A DNA stretch of 61,753 bases from an uncultured Bacteroidota bacterium (GTDB lineage Bacteria > Bacteroidota > Bacteroidia > 2-12-FULL-35-15), in NCBI GenBank assembly GCA_903926385.1, contig CAIYIS010000001.1, positions 1-61,753 on the forward strand, given 5' to 3'. Both the position numbers and the translations under genes were made by a program. Of this stretch, positions 45,214 through 55,485 are shown piece by piece. Under the pieces are notes generated by a model. It was given only the letters and a program-made list of their open reading frames with translations, did no database searches and was not told the DNA's origin. Every line of letters begins with the position of its first letter. The first letter of the stretch is position 1.

Positions 45214-47211
45214 ATGTTGAAACGCATAGCATTTCTATTCGTCTTTAGTGGTATTTTGCTGCATCCAACCTTTGCTCAAAAACAAGGGCAAGCAAAGGTT
45301 GATTCTTTACTTTCAGTATTAAAGAAAGCTAAAGAGGATACCAATAAAGTAGTTATCCTGAATAACCTTTCAGACGAATATGAAACAATGGGTGAATATG
45401 TGAAAGAGAATAACTTTGGTAAAGAAGGTTTAGCGCTGGCGCAAAAACTCCAATTCAAAAAAGGAGAAGCCAAATGCTATATAAACATAGGTAATCTGTA
45501 TTGGTATCAAAGCAATTATAATAAAGCGTTAGAAAATTATTTAAGTTCTTTGAAAATTAATGAAGAAATTGGCAATAAAAAGGGAATTGCTTATGGATAT
45601 TTATGTATTGGTGATATCTATTTAACTCAAGGCAACTTCAACAAGGCCTTGGAGAATAATTTACTTGCAATAAATACTAACAAAGAAATAGGAGATAAAA
45701 AAGGGATTGCCGAATCGTACAACGATCGTGCTACGATTTATTTATCTCAAGGAAATTATGACCGAGCTCTGGAATGTGAATTGATAGCACAGAATATTGC
45801 AAAAGAAATGGGTATTAAACTCATTGTGGCTAATTCGTATAATATAATCGGGGATATTTATTCAGCTAAAGGTGATTATTCAAAAGCTATTATTAATTAT
45901 CAATCGGCTTTACAATCGGCAAAAGAATTAGGGAATAAAAACATCATGGCAGCAACCTATTTTTTTATAGGCAATTTATTGGTTAAACAAAATAAGAATA
46001 AAGAATCGCGCGAGTATTTTGAAAAAGCCTTAACTCATTCGAGAGAAATAGGCTCAAAAGAGCTGTTGAAAAATATTTATGGAATTTATTCCGAACTAGA
46101 CGCTGTTCAAAACAATTACAAATCGGCCTATAATAATTACAAGTTATATGTAATATACAGGGATAGTATATCAAATAGCGAATCGGCTAGAAAAACAATG
46201 CAAACTCAGATGCAATTTGATTTTGATAAAAAACAAGTGGCCGATAGCATAAAATCTGGGGAAGAGAAAAAAGTAATTTCAGCAAAATTGCAACAGGAAA
46301 AAACAATTTCTTATACCTTATATGGAGGTGTTGTTCTTCTGTTAGTTTTCGGAGGATTTATGTTTAATCGATTTAAAGTAACTCAAAAACAAAAAAACAT
46401 TATTGAATTAAAAGAGAAGGAAACAGTAAAGCAAAAAAACATTATCGAAGAAAAACAACGGGAAATACTTGACAGCATAGAATATGCTTTGCGAATACAA
46501 ACCGCCATACTTCCACCACATAAAATAATAAAGCAGTATTTAGAAAACTCCTTTATTCTTTACAAACCAAAAGATATAGTAGCTGGAGATTTTTATTGGA
46601 TCGAAACCGTTAATGATTTAGTTTTGTTTGCTGCTTGCGATTGTACTGGACATGGAGTGCCAGGGGCAATGGTTTCGGTAGTTTGTCATAATGCACTCAA
46701 TAGAGCAGTAAGAGAATTTGGTTTAACTCAACCAGCCGCGATACTTGATAAAACAGCAGCAATAGTAATAGAAAACTTCTCGAAAAGTGAAGAAGATATA
46801 AAAGATGGAATGGATATTTCGCTATGTAGTCTCAATATTAAAACTATGGAACTGCAATGGGCAGGAGCAAATAATCCGTTCTGGATTATGCGCAGTACTC
46901 AACTACTAGAGGAAACCAAAGCCGACAAACAACCTATAGGAATGAATGAAGACAGTACACCATTTACAAATCATACCTTCACTTTAAATAGTGGTGATAC
47001 CCTCTATCTTTTTACTGATGGGTTTGCCGACCAATTTGGAGGAGACACTGGAGAAAAGAAACTAACAAGAAAAAGATTTAAAGAAGTATTGCAATACATT
47101 CAAAACAAATCAATGGATGAGCAGGGTGTCGCTTTAGATAAATTTATTAACGAATACCGTAAGGAAGTGGAGCAGATAGATGATATACTCGTGATGGGAG
47201 TGAGGGTGTAA
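45214..47211 (+). CDS. TPR sensor fused to a SpoIIE-type phosphatase, membrane-anchored
   Basis: 665 residues. Signal or anchor (IAFLFVFSGILLHPTFAQ), then six or more TPR units (about 50-300; for example GNLYWYQSNYNKALENYLSSL), one membrane helix (TLYGGVVLLLVFGGFMF, about residue 370), a coiled coil and a SpoIIE/PPM domain. The latter has PKDIVAGDFYW, CDCTGHGVPGA, FTDGFADQFGG and QIDDILVMGV. The TPRs would be periplasmic, the phosphatase cytoplasmic. It probably relays a signal across the membrane by dephosphorylating a serine or threonine partner. The next gene repeats its catalytic part. Confidence 0.88.
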   Translation: MLKRIAFLFVFSGILLHPTFAQKQGQAKVDSLLSVLKKAKEDTNKVVILNNLSDEYETMGEYVKENNFGKEGLALAQKLQFKKGEAKCYINIGNLYWYQSNYNKALENYLSSLKINEEIGNKKGIAYGYLCIGDIYLTQGNFNKALENNLLAINTNKEIGDKKGIAESYNDRATIYLSQGNYDRALECELIAQNIAKEMGIKLIVANSYNIIGDIYSAKGDYSKAIINYQSALQSAKELGNKNIMAATYFFIGNLLVKQNKNKESREYFEKALTHSREIGSKELLKNIYGIYSELDAVQNNYKSAYNNYKLYVIYRDSISNSESARKTMQTQMQFDFDKKQVADSIKSGEEKKVISAKLQQEKTISYTLYGGVVLLLVFGGFMFNRFKVTQKQKNIIELKEKETVKQKNIIEEKQREILDSIEYALRIQTAILPPHKIIKQYLENSFILYKPKDIVAGDFYWIETVNDLVLFAACDCTGHGVPGAMVSVVCHNALNRAVREFGLTQPAAILDKTAAIVIENFSKSEEDIKDGMDISLCSLNIKTMELQWAGANNPFWIMRSTQLLEETKADKQPIGMNEDSTPFTNHTFTLNSGDTLYLFTDGFADQFGGDTGEKKLTRKRFKEVLQYIQNKSMDEQGVALDKFINEYRKEVEQIDDILVMGVRV

Positions 47212-47260
47212 ATAACGAAAAACCATAATATAATAGACTACATATAAATTTTACTAATTT

Positions 47261-48385
47261 ATGGACAACAAGAAAGAGAATAAAATGGATTCAACATTGA
47301 TTGGAAGTGTTTTGAATAATAAAATGAAGGAAAAACTATTAAGTAGTTGGAAAACATATGACAAGTTTGAGAAAACTTCTGCGTTTGTAATGCTTCTCCT
47401 ACTTGCAATTTTAATAACCTTGAATGTGTTGAGTTTAGATGAACAAGCAAAAGAATTTAAATCGATTTTTATTATAATTACATTGACTTTATTTGCTAAG
47501 ATGCTTGAAAGATCCCAAAAATCTAAACAAGAATTATTAGAGAAAAATAAAATAATTATAGAACAAAAACATGAAGTTGAGAAACAAAAAGAAGTAGTAG
47601 AAGAAAAGAATAAAGAAATAACAGATTCAATCGAATACGCTTTGCGTATACAAACTGCCATACTTCCTCCACCAAAACTAGTAAAACAATACCTCGAAAA
47701 CTCATTCATACTTTACAAGCCCAAAGACATCGTAGCAGGCGATTTTTATTGGATGGAAACAGTTGAACCAACAACTAACAACCAACAACAAACAACCATC
47801 TTGTTTGCCGCCTGCGATTGTACTGGACATGGAGTGCCCGGAGCAATGGTTTCGGTAGTATGTCATAATGCACTCAATAGAGCAGTAAGAGAATTTGGTT
47901 TAACTCAACCAGCCGCCATACTTGATAAAACAGCCGAAATAGTAATTGAAAACTTTAGTAAAAGCGAAGAAAGCATAAAAGATGGAATGGATATTTCGTT
48001 GGCAAGCCTCAACCTCGAAACCATGGAATTGCAATGGGCAGGCGCAAACAATCCGCTATGGTTGTTACAAAATGGAGAACTGATGGAAACAAAAGCCAAC
48101 AAACAACCCATCGGCATGAATGAAGATAGCAAACCATTTACCAACCATCGATTCACGGTAAACAGAGGCGATACCATCTACCTATTCACTGACGGTTTTG
48201 CCGACCAGTTTGGAGGTGATAACGGAGAAAAGAAACTCACCAAAAGGCGGTTTAAGGAAGTAGTGCTATCACTTCAAAACAAAACTCTGCCCGACCAAGG
48301 TATAGCCTTAGATAAATTTATCAACGAATACCGTAAGGAAGTGGAGCAGATAGATGATATTCTCGTGATGGGGGTGAGGGTTTAA
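47261..48385 (+). CDS. SpoIIE-type phosphatase, tandem duplicate of the upstream gene
   Basis: 374 residues. Two N-terminal membrane helices (AFVMLLLLAILITLNVL; FIIITLTLFAKML) replace the TPR region; then the same coiled coil and phosphatase as in the gene before it. Motifs: PKDIVAGDFYWME, CDCTGHGVPGA, FTDGFADQFGG, QIDDILVMGV. Parts of the two genes are almost the same at DNA level: about 100 bases around 46671-46770 and 47817-47916 differ at roughly four positions. This suggests recent duplication or gene conversion. It starts 49 bases after the first gene's stop, so one operon. Confidence 0.87.
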   Translation: MDNKKENKMDSTLIGSVLNNKMKEKLLSSWKTYDKFEKTSAFVMLLLLAILITLNVLSLDEQAKEFKSIFIIITLTLFAKMLERSQKSKQELLEKNKIIIEQKHEVEKQKEVVEEKNKEITDSIEYALRIQTAILPPPKLVKQYLENSFILYKPKDIVAGDFYWMETVEPTTNNQQQTTILFAACDCTGHGVPGAMVSVVCHNALNRAVREFGLTQPAAILDKTAEIVIENFSKSEESIKDGMDISLASLNLETMELQWAGANNPLWLLQNGELMETKANKQPIGMNEDSKPFTNHRFTVNRGDTIYLFTDGFADQFGGDNGEKKLTKRRFKEVVLSLQNKTLPDQGIALDKFINEYRKEVEQIDDILVMGVRV

Positions 48386-48515
48386 TTCCCCGCATCCTCG
48401 AGCCAATTTCATTCATGTCAACTATTAGGATTCATCCCACCATCATTCATATTACTTAAATTATAAAGGGGAAAACCCCTGCTGTTGGTTGATAAAAGCA
48501 CCAACAAAGTCACAC

Positions 48516-49295
48516 CTAATCTTCCTCCAATAGCCTTATAACTGTTTCTAAATATGTTTTCGAAACAGGCACATTAATATCGCCTCCTAAGTTTAACAGA
48601 GGGTCATTTCCCCCCTCCAAGGCGCTTGCATAGTTTATATTAAAACCATAACTGCGGTGGCAGCGGTATATGCCTTTACTTTCGAGCTCTTCTTCCCACT
48701 CTCCGAAGCTTCGTGACGAAACAATAACATGTCCTGTACCTTCGGCTACTATTCGGCTCCACTGCACCTGATGGTCTAAATAAAATAACATCGCATTGTT
48801 GCACGACTCGCAATACACCACATCTTTTACCTTTATCATTCTTTTCTTTTTACCTTCTTCTATTATCAACGTAGGTTCTTTTGTTGATTTGCCTGAGCCT
48901 GCATCCGTATGCTTAACCGACCTGTGGCGGATAAACGATTCAGTTGCCACCCTTATTACTTTGTGCAGTTGATGGTCGAGGTAAGGCTTTTTAACCACCA
49001 AAGCTTGTATATTACTTGCTTTGTAAATAAACTTTTCGTTCCATTCCACAGTAATAATTACTTGCTGCTTGTGTAGGTCGCGTATCTCCATAAGTTTCAA
49101 AAAAGGTTTTGTACAGCAGTCGCAGTCTATAAAAATAAAATCAGGTTTCACTGTGTCCAGCTCCATCAAAGCCGTTTTGGCATTGGTGTAATGCGCCACC
49201 ACATCCACTTCCAGCTCAAACTCCCGAATGAGTGCACTCAGCCTTTCTTGTTCAGCCGAGTTGTTAATTATCAATATAGCGCGAGGAGTTGTCAT
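48516..49295 (-). CDS. LytTR-family response regulator
   Basis: 259 residues. N-terminal receiver-like domain: AILIINNSAEQERLSALI, aspartate in FIFIDCD (the usual phosphoacceptor position), and KKPY in place of the conserved KP. The first acidic pair is replaced by asparagines (INNS), so phosphorylation may be weak or absent. The C-terminus (about 145-259) is a LytTR DNA-binding domain: VVYCESCNNAMLFYL and YRCHRSYGFNINYA. No partner kinase gene is adjacent; the SpoIIE genes converge on it from the left. Confidence 0.8.
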   Translation of the reverse strand: MTTPRAILIINNSAEQERLSALIREFELEVDVVAHYTNAKTALMELDTVKPDFIFIDCDCCTKPFLKLMEIRDLHKQQVIITVEWNEKFIYKASNIQALVVKKPYLDHQLHKVIRVATESFIRHRSVKHTDAGSGKSTKEPTLIIEEGKKKRMIKVKDVVYCESCNNAMLFYLDHQVQWSRIVAEGTGHVIVSSRSFGEWEEELESKGIYRCHRSYGFNINYASALEGGNDPLLNLGGDINVPVSKTYLETVIRLLEED

Positions 49296-49710
49296 GCGAG
49301 AAAGCAGTAGGAAAGTATACTTAAATTAATTTACATAAAAAGAGATTAAGAGTAACACACATTGCCCAACGGGGCACACACACTTCAAGAATCGATTAAC
49401 AAGGAGGGAAACCAAAGGAAGAAAACTTCGGTCAGAATCCATCCGAAAACAAAAATAATAAACTTCTCAATAAGTTGTACTTCAGTGGTGATTTTTGGGG
49501 TATTAGATAGTAGATTTGAGTATTGAGATGTAAGATATGAGAATGACTATTGATTATTGTTTATTGCCTATTGCCGAATTGCACAGTTGAACTATAGAGA
49601 TTGCTGCGCTGCGCTTAACGAGGTTTTACTATTTCTCTGTGAAACTCTTTTTACTTTGTGGCCTCTGTGTTGAAAAAGAAAAGAACCACACCCTCTCAAA
49701 TTGGAATCCC

Positions 49711-49831
49711 TTTTCATTCTAAAATTCTAAAATTAAATCCGTGCATCTGTGGCTAACCTTTCCCTTGCTTTTCATTCTAAAACTCTACAAATCTAAAATT
49801 CTAAAATTAAATCCGTGCATCTGTGGCTAAC
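49711..49831. repeat. Direct repeat pair in a 739-base gene-free gap
   Basis: Two copies (49711-49757 and 49769-49831) share TTTTCATTCTAAAA at the left and AAATCCGTGCATCTGTGGC at the right. A third, inverted and diverged copy lies at 39853-39885; the last 40 bases of the window show related text. The rest of 49296-50034 holds ATTGCC-rich low-complexity sequence (about 49545-49580) and no gene. Confidence 0.65.
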
Positions 49832-50034
49832 TTCTCCCGCCACTCAATCTGAAATCTGAAATTTGAAATCTAAAACCCCCTCCTCTTCTTAATTTTCCAC
49901 CTAACAAAGTAATTATGTACTTTTATCGCCCCCATTGGGCTTAACAGGATGCAACACTTAACAAAGAAGAAAATCAACATTAAGTAAAATAACGAAGATT
50001 GAAAAACGCAGACAATATAAATACAAGTTGGACG

Positions 50035-51501
50035 ATGTGTGAAGAATGCAAGGGTCAAGGCAAAAAAAGCCGAAGACTCCGCAAGCAAGTGCGTCTGCGC
50101 TATCAGCAAGCCTGCGATGCATTCGAAAAATCAGAAGGCAATGGTTTGGCTCCCCTTCGTCCTAAGGGGCATCTATACTCTTGCCTACACTGTGGCGGAA
50201 CAGGCTTGGTTCATGCGCTCAGTCCACCATTGACGGATAAAGAAAACTATCCACATGTGGCTATTATAGGCGGTGGAATAGGAGGGGTGGCATTGGCTGT
50301 GGCGTGTTTGCACCGAGGTATTCCCTTTACCCTTTACGAGCGCGATAGCAGTTTCGATGTCCGTTCTCAGGGCTATGGTCTCACCTTGCAACAAGCCAGC
50401 AGAGCCATCGAGGCATTGGGCATTACCTTCTTAACAGAAAAGGTAATTTCTACCAGACATGTGGTGCATACCACCGAAGGAAAAATGATTGGTGAATGGG
50501 GCATGCGAAAGTGGATGCCGAAAGAAGGGCAAACCACTCCCAAGCGCACCAATATGCATATCCCCCGGCAATCGTTGCGCTTAGCATTGCTGGAGCAATT
50601 GGGAGTACACGATGCAGTGCAATGGGGGCATCAGTTAATAGATATAAAGCAATGTGAGGGCGAAAATGTAGAGCTTACCTTTCAGGTAAACGGGGAGTTA
50701 AAGAAAGCCAAAGCCGATTTGGTGGTGGGTGCCGATGGTATTCGCAGTGCGGTGCGCAGGTTGATGATGGGGGAGGAGCATACTCCTTTGCGTTACTTGG
50801 GTTGCACAGCTATATTAGGCATTTGTCCGTTGGAGGCGCTGCAAGGTATTTATAGTACTTTACTCGACTCGGCCACTGTATTTCAAACCGCCAATGGTAA
50901 CGAGCGAATTTACGTGATGCCTTATGCAACAGACTCGGTAATGTGGCAACTTAGTTTCCCTATGCCGGAAGAAGAAGCAAAGGCATTGAGTGCACTGGGA
51001 GCTCAAGCGCTCAAAGACGAAGCCTGCCGCAGAACACAGTGGCACTCTCCCATTCCTCAGATAGTATCAGCCACTCCCGAGGCTTATGTTTCGGGTTATC
51101 CTGTTTACGATAGAGAATTATTAAAAACAGAATGGATGGAGCATTTCGGAAAAGTAACATTGATAGGAGATGCGGCCCACCCCATGAGTCCATTTAAAGG
51201 GCAAGGGGCCAATCAAGCTCTGCTGGATGCATTGTCTTTGGCTCGAGCTATTTCTAAAGGATGCAGACCATTATCCCGATGGAGAGAAACCGGAATAAGA
51301 AAAAGTGTATTAACGGAATTTGAATCAGAAATGGTTTTGCGAAGTGCTTCCAAAGTAAAAGGTTCGGCAGAGGCTGCTCAGTTCCTTCATTCCGACATTG
51401 TGCTCCACGAAGGTGACGAACCAAGAGGACGATGCCTGAAGAGAAAAGAAGCAGAACAAAAGTTTTTTTTGAATTCTACATTCCCATTGCCTACTGCATA
51501 A
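50035..51501 (+). CDS. FAD-dependent monooxygenase with an N-terminal Cys-rich module
   Basis: 488 residues from the ATG at 50035; an in-frame TTG at 49999 would add 12 residues. Residues 1-65 hold two CxxCxGxG motifs, CEECKGQG and CLHCGGTG, as in the DnaJ zinc finger. From about residue 73 it is a group A flavin monooxygenase: GxGxxG in IIGGGIGGVALA, VGADGIRS (the DG motif) and LIGDAAHPMSPFKGQGANQ (the GD motif). The TetX, PHBH and salicylate hydroxylase families share this fold; the substrate cannot be assigned. Fusion of a zinc-finger-like module to this enzyme is unusual to me. Confidence 0.85.
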   Translation: MCEECKGQGKKSRRLRKQVRLRYQQACDAFEKSEGNGLAPLRPKGHLYSCLHCGGTGLVHALSPPLTDKENYPHVAIIGGGIGGVALAVACLHRGIPFTLYERDSSFDVRSQGYGLTLQQASRAIEALGITFLTEKVISTRHVVHTTEGKMIGEWGMRKWMPKEGQTTPKRTNMHIPRQSLRLALLEQLGVHDAVQWGHQLIDIKQCEGENVELTFQVNGELKKAKADLVVGADGIRSAVRRLMMGEEHTPLRYLGCTAILGICPLEALQGIYSTLLDSATVFQTANGNERIYVMPYATDSVMWQLSFPMPEEEAKALSALGAQALKDEACRRTQWHSPIPQIVSATPEAYVSGYPVYDRELLKTEWMEHFGKVTLIGDAAHPMSPFKGQGANQALLDALSLARAISKGCRPLSRWRETGIRKSVLTEFESEMVLRSASKVKGSAEAAQFLHSDIVLHEGDEPRGRCLKRKEAEQKFFLNSTFPLPTA

Positions 51502-51593
51502 TTGCCCAATTTCTTCGTGTCATTTTGGTAACTTTTAATTTTCGAACTTTAAATTTTCCTCCATTGTCGTAAAAAAATAATTCTACTTTTGTC

Positions 51594-51601
51594 TTCTGAT
51601 A
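51594..51601 (+). promoter_or_regulatory. -33/-7 promoter of the propeller kinase
   Basis: TACTTTTG at 51594-51601 with TTG at 51574-51576, 17 bases upstream; both elements fit the Bacteroidota pattern. The ATG follows at 51609. Confidence 0.5.
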
Positions 51602-51608
51602 ACCTGAA

Positions 51609-54600
51609 ATGAAGAAACTTCTTAACCCAACCTTTCTCCTGATCATGTGTCTGCTTACGCCCTGTTTGCAGGCTCAATCGTTGTTTACCAATTTTAAGAA
51701 ATACACCACTGAGGATGGTTTGGTATCTAACCAAGCACTTTGTTTGCTTCAAGACACCAAAGGATATTTATGGATAGGCACCGGTGAAGGAGTAAGCAGG
51801 TTCGATGGCAAATCATTTACCAATTATGGTTGGGAGGATAATAATTTGCCATCAAAAAACATTTGGCAAGTGTTTCAGTTCAACGATTCGCTGTTGCTCT
51901 TTGGCACCAATTCGGGCATAGCTGTTTTTAATACCAATATCAATCGGTTCGAAAACTACCGAATAACCGATAAAGAGTTACAGGCAGGTAATAATTCCAT
52001 TGTAAAATCGTTTGCACGCTTGCCCAATAAGCGAGTGGTTTTAATTTGTAGTTCCAGCCTTGTTATCCTCGATAAAAACTTGAAAGTAATAGCACGTAAA
52101 AAATACACCGGTGACAAAGGTCTTGTGCCTTCGTTCACCATGGATCCTTTGTATACTCTTGCCGACTCCACCCGAATCATCCTTCAGGGCGGTATCAATG
52201 GTCAAGGGGTTAATGAATTTAATACAGTCGATTTAACCCTGTCACCAAAGCCACATACTATATTTAGCAAACCCTTTAATTATGATAGATGTGGTTATTT
52301 GGCAGTAAAAAAAATAAACCAAACTAAGGGAGTTTTTTGTTTATTCGGTGACGGCTTTAATTATATCAATCCTGAAACCAACGACAGCACCAATTTTTAT
52401 TTCAATAAAGCAGGTGGCGAGTCCAACTCCGTTCGTGGAGGCATTCTATCCGACCCTTTCCAAGATTCCATCCTTTGGTTGGGTTCAGGCTCCGGGCTTA
52501 TACGGTTTAATCATAACACCAATACCTATCAACGCTTTTTGTTTACTCCCGAAGGAAAAGAATACAATTCCAATTTTATTCACGATATGATTTTTGATAA
52601 CCTCGGAAACCTTTGGGCTGCTACTTTTAATGGATTAGTAAAAATAGGCCGACTGGCTCGTTCGTTTCACGAATACGATTACGACCACACATCACTCACC
52701 CCTCCTTACGATTTTGGTAATGTTTTTTGCGATTCAAAACATCGGTTATGGTCGGTTACTTTTGGACTGGGGGTGTTCGAATGGGATGCGCAAGGCAATT
52801 ATGTAAAAAGATATGTAAGGCCCGAGTTAGATGGTTGGCGCTTGCTTCACGAAATAAACGAAATTGATGGTACGTTATATATAGCTTCCGGACGTGGAGT
52901 AGACCAATATAACGAACAAACAAAACAATTTGAAGCTGCTTCGTTTTATCCCGATTCGTTGCGCAAATACAGTTCTCTTTTTTTATTTCCTGATTCGCAT
53001 CATCAGTTGTGGATTGGTGTGGGCAGTGGCAAAGGAATACTAAAGGTGGATATGAAAAATAATACTTCCATAATGTATAGCAAAACGGATTCATTACACA
53101 ATCCTTATTATCTGCCTATGGTTACAGCAAGCTCTATTGCCGAAGATAAAAACGGAAACATTTGGTTAGGGCTCGGCCACGAAAGTGGTAAACTTATTTT
53201 TTGGGAACGGAAAACAGGAAAGTTCACTCGCAAAACAATAATGGTAAACGGAAAACAATTGAATGCAGAAGGAATAAACAATGTATTGATTGACGACCGC
53301 AATACCCTTTGGCTTTCCACCTGGTATTATGGTGTGCTCTCGTATTCCATCACTACCAACGAATGGAAACAATACGACCAGTCGAAAGGTTTGCCCGGAT
53401 ATTTCATCACTTCCATTGTATTTGATGCCGATGGAAACCTTTGGGCAAATAATGCAAATGGTGTGTCGGTACTCTTAAAAAATCAAAGTCATTTCCGAAG
53501 CTTCACTCGCTCCGAAGGGTTCCCGTTTACCAATGTTTCGTTTACTGCTTTCCCTTTTAATGATGATAAAAACAAAATGGTGCTTGGCTGCAACGACCAA
53601 TTAATATGGGTCGACAGGCGCGAACTGCTTCGTTCGCCTGTGTCCTGCAAAATTTATTTGGAGAAATTAATTGTAGAAAATAAACAATATTCTATTTACG
53701 ACAAGAGCGAGTTTACCTATCAGCAATCGCATTTCAATTTCCATTTCGAAGGAGTAAACTTAATGAATGGTGAAGAAAACTTGTACGCCTATATGCTCGA
53801 AGGAGTGGATAAAGACTGGATATATTGCGGAACACAGAAGGATGCCAACTATGCCAATATTAATCCGGGACATTATAAGTTCAAAGCAAAAGTATCAATA
53901 GCCAATGATAAATGGTCAACACCTGTTGAGTACTCCTTTAGCATTTCTCCACCTTATTGGAGTACCTGGTGGTTCAGAACCTTCTCTATACTCTGCATTG
54001 CAAGCCTTATCTATTGGATATATCGCATTCGCATCAAACGAATCATCGAGTTGGAAAATGTTCGTTCTCGCATCAGCCGCGATTTGCATGACGACATAGG
54101 TTCTACTTTAAGCAGTATCAATTTGCTTTCGCATTCAGCCAAAAAACGACTGGATGAAAAAGATGTGAATCGTACTTACGTTTCCCTCGAAAAAATTAAC
54201 GAACGCACACAACGTATGCTCGATAATATGAATGATATCATCTGGAGCATAAAGCCCGAAAACGATTCCTTGGTAAGTGTTTTATCGCGCATGCGCGAGT
54301 TTGCAGGCACTGTACTCGAAGCGAAAAACATAACCTGTATTATTGATTTCCCTTCTGCCAACACCAACCTTGTGTTGCCCCTCGAATTAAAAAACAATCT
54401 GTTTCTTATCTTTAAAGAAGCCATTAATAATCTGGCTAAATACTCGGGTGCCACACAAGCCCACATTGTGCTTTCCATCTCGGGCAATAAACTTTATATG
54501 CGCATTTCCGACAACGGAAAAGGGTTTGATAGCACCGATTCGATAACAGGCACAGGAGGAAACGGCATGAAGAACATGAGCAAAAGAGCCCGCGAATCGA

Positions 54601-54671
54601 AAGCCGAACTGATTGTTAACAGTAAAAAAGGAGAAGGAACCACTATTGAGTTTATTAAAAACATCCCATAA
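51609..54671 (+). CDS. Two-component propeller sensor histidine kinase
   Basis: 1020 residues. Signal peptide (LLIMCLLTPCLQAQ); periplasmic beta-propeller of about 14 Reg_prop units (25-690), for example GYLWIGTGEGVSRFDGK and GNLWAATFNGLVKI; Y_Y_Y domain (about 690-785, GHYKFKAKVS); membrane helix (WFRTFSILCIASLIYWIY). Then a HisKA_3 domain with the phosphoacceptor in SRDLHDDIGSTLSS and a HATPase with DNGKGFD and GGNGMKNM. These kinases commonly sense glycans or other polymers. The cognate NarL-type regulator follows 43 bases downstream. No sugar-degradation genes lie nearby, so the signal is open. Confidence 0.92.
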   Translation: MKKLLNPTFLLIMCLLTPCLQAQSLFTNFKKYTTEDGLVSNQALCLLQDTKGYLWIGTGEGVSRFDGKSFTNYGWEDNNLPSKNIWQVFQFNDSLLLFGTNSGIAVFNTNINRFENYRITDKELQAGNNSIVKSFARLPNKRVVLICSSSLVILDKNLKVIARKKYTGDKGLVPSFTMDPLYTLADSTRIILQGGINGQGVNEFNTVDLTLSPKPHTIFSKPFNYDRCGYLAVKKINQTKGVFCLFGDGFNYINPETNDSTNFYFNKAGGESNSVRGGILSDPFQDSILWLGSGSGLIRFNHNTNTYQRFLFTPEGKEYNSNFIHDMIFDNLGNLWAATFNGLVKIGRLARSFHEYDYDHTSLTPPYDFGNVFCDSKHRLWSVTFGLGVFEWDAQGNYVKRYVRPELDGWRLLHEINEIDGTLYIASGRGVDQYNEQTKQFEAASFYPDSLRKYSSLFLFPDSHHQLWIGVGSGKGILKVDMKNNTSIMYSKTDSLHNPYYLPMVTASSIAEDKNGNIWLGLGHESGKLIFWERKTGKFTRKTIMVNGKQLNAEGINNVLIDDRNTLWLSTWYYGVLSYSITTNEWKQYDQSKGLPGYFITSIVFDADGNLWANNANGVSVLLKNQSHFRSFTRSEGFPFTNVSFTAFPFNDDKNKMVLGCNDQLIWVDRRELLRSPVSCKIYLEKLIVENKQYSIYDKSEFTYQQSHFNFHFEGVNLMNGEENLYAYMLEGVDKDWIYCGTQKDANYANINPGHYKFKAKVSIANDKWSTPVEYSFSISPPYWSTWWFRTFSILCIASLIYWIYRIRIKRIIELENVRSRISRDLHDDIGSTLSSINLLSHSAKKRLDEKDVNRTYVSLEKINERTQRMLDNMNDIIWSIKPENDSLVSVLSRMREFAGTVLEAKNITCIIDFPSANTNLVLPLELKNNLFLIFKEAINNLAKYSGATQAHIVLSISGNKLYMRISDNGKGFDSTDSITGTGGNGMKNMSKRARESKAELIVNSKKGEGTTIEFIKNIP

Positions 54672-54714
54672 ATAGGGGAGGAAATAAGAAAATAACTTTA
54701 ACCATATTTGCCCA

Positions 54715-55347
54715 ATGATAAAACTAATAATGTTTGAAGACAACAAAGACTTTGCAGAAAGTATGATGGATATTATTTCGGATGCCGATGATATGATGTT
54801 GCTCGAAAGATATGATAACTGCAAAGACATCATCCGTAAAGTGCAGTTGCATCAACCCGATGTAATTTTGATGGACATTGATATGCCCATAGAAAACGGA
54901 TTGGAAGGATTGCGAAAAATTCGCGAAGCCAATATGGATGTGCATGTACTCATGATTACCGTGTTTGACGATAACGAACGAGTGTTTCAGGCTATCTGCG
55001 ATGGAGCATCGGGTTATATTTTAAAGAAAACTCCTCCCGAAAAAATAGTGGAGTACATCCGCGAAGCCCATAATGGTGGTGCTCCCATGACTCCCTCAGT
55101 AGCTAAGCAAGTGTTGAAATTGTTCTCTCAGCCTTTTCAAAACAAAAAGGATTTGCAGTCGCTCACCGCCCGCGAACAAGATGTGCTTACCTTGCTGGTT
55201 AGGGGTTTTAGTTATAAAATGATTTCTGCCGAACTGGATGTAAGTCTGGAAACAGTGCGCACTCATATCAAAAATACCTACGCTAAACTTCATGTTAACT
55301 CCAAAAGCGAAGCCGTAATCAAGGCTATTCAGAATAAATTGGTGTAG
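54715..55347 (+). CDS. NarL/LuxR-type response regulator
   Basis: 210 residues. REC domain with FEDNKDF at the N-terminus, phosphoacceptor aspartate in ILMDIDMP, and Lys in ILKKTPP. A LuxR helix-turn-helix follows: LTAREQDVLTLLVRGFSYKM, then SLETVRTHIKNTYAKLHVNS. It is the expected partner of the upstream HisKA_3 kinase, in the same operon. Confidence 0.93.
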   Translation: MIKLIMFEDNKDFAESMMDIISDADDMMLLERYDNCKDIIRKVQLHQPDVILMDIDMPIENGLEGLRKIREANMDVHVLMITVFDDNERVFQAICDGASGYILKKTPPEKIVEYIREAHNGGAPMTPSVAKQVLKLFSQPFQNKKDLQSLTAREQDVLTLLVRGFSYKMISAELDVSLETVRTHIKNTYAKLHVNSKSEAVIKAIQNKLV

Positions 55348-55445
55348 TGTTTTTATTACACCAAATGGTTTGATTAAGTAATGCCTTTTCGGAAATTTTC
55401 ATTTCCTCCCCCTTTTATGTGATTTTTTAGGTTATCCACTCCCCC

Positions 55446-55453
55446 TACTTTTG
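55446..55453 (+). promoter_or_regulatory. -7 box for the small propeller protein
   Basis: TACTTTTG, 32 bases before the ATG at 55486. Confidence 0.45.
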
Positions 55454-55485
55454 TGGCGTAAATCAACAACAAATAACATAAAAAG

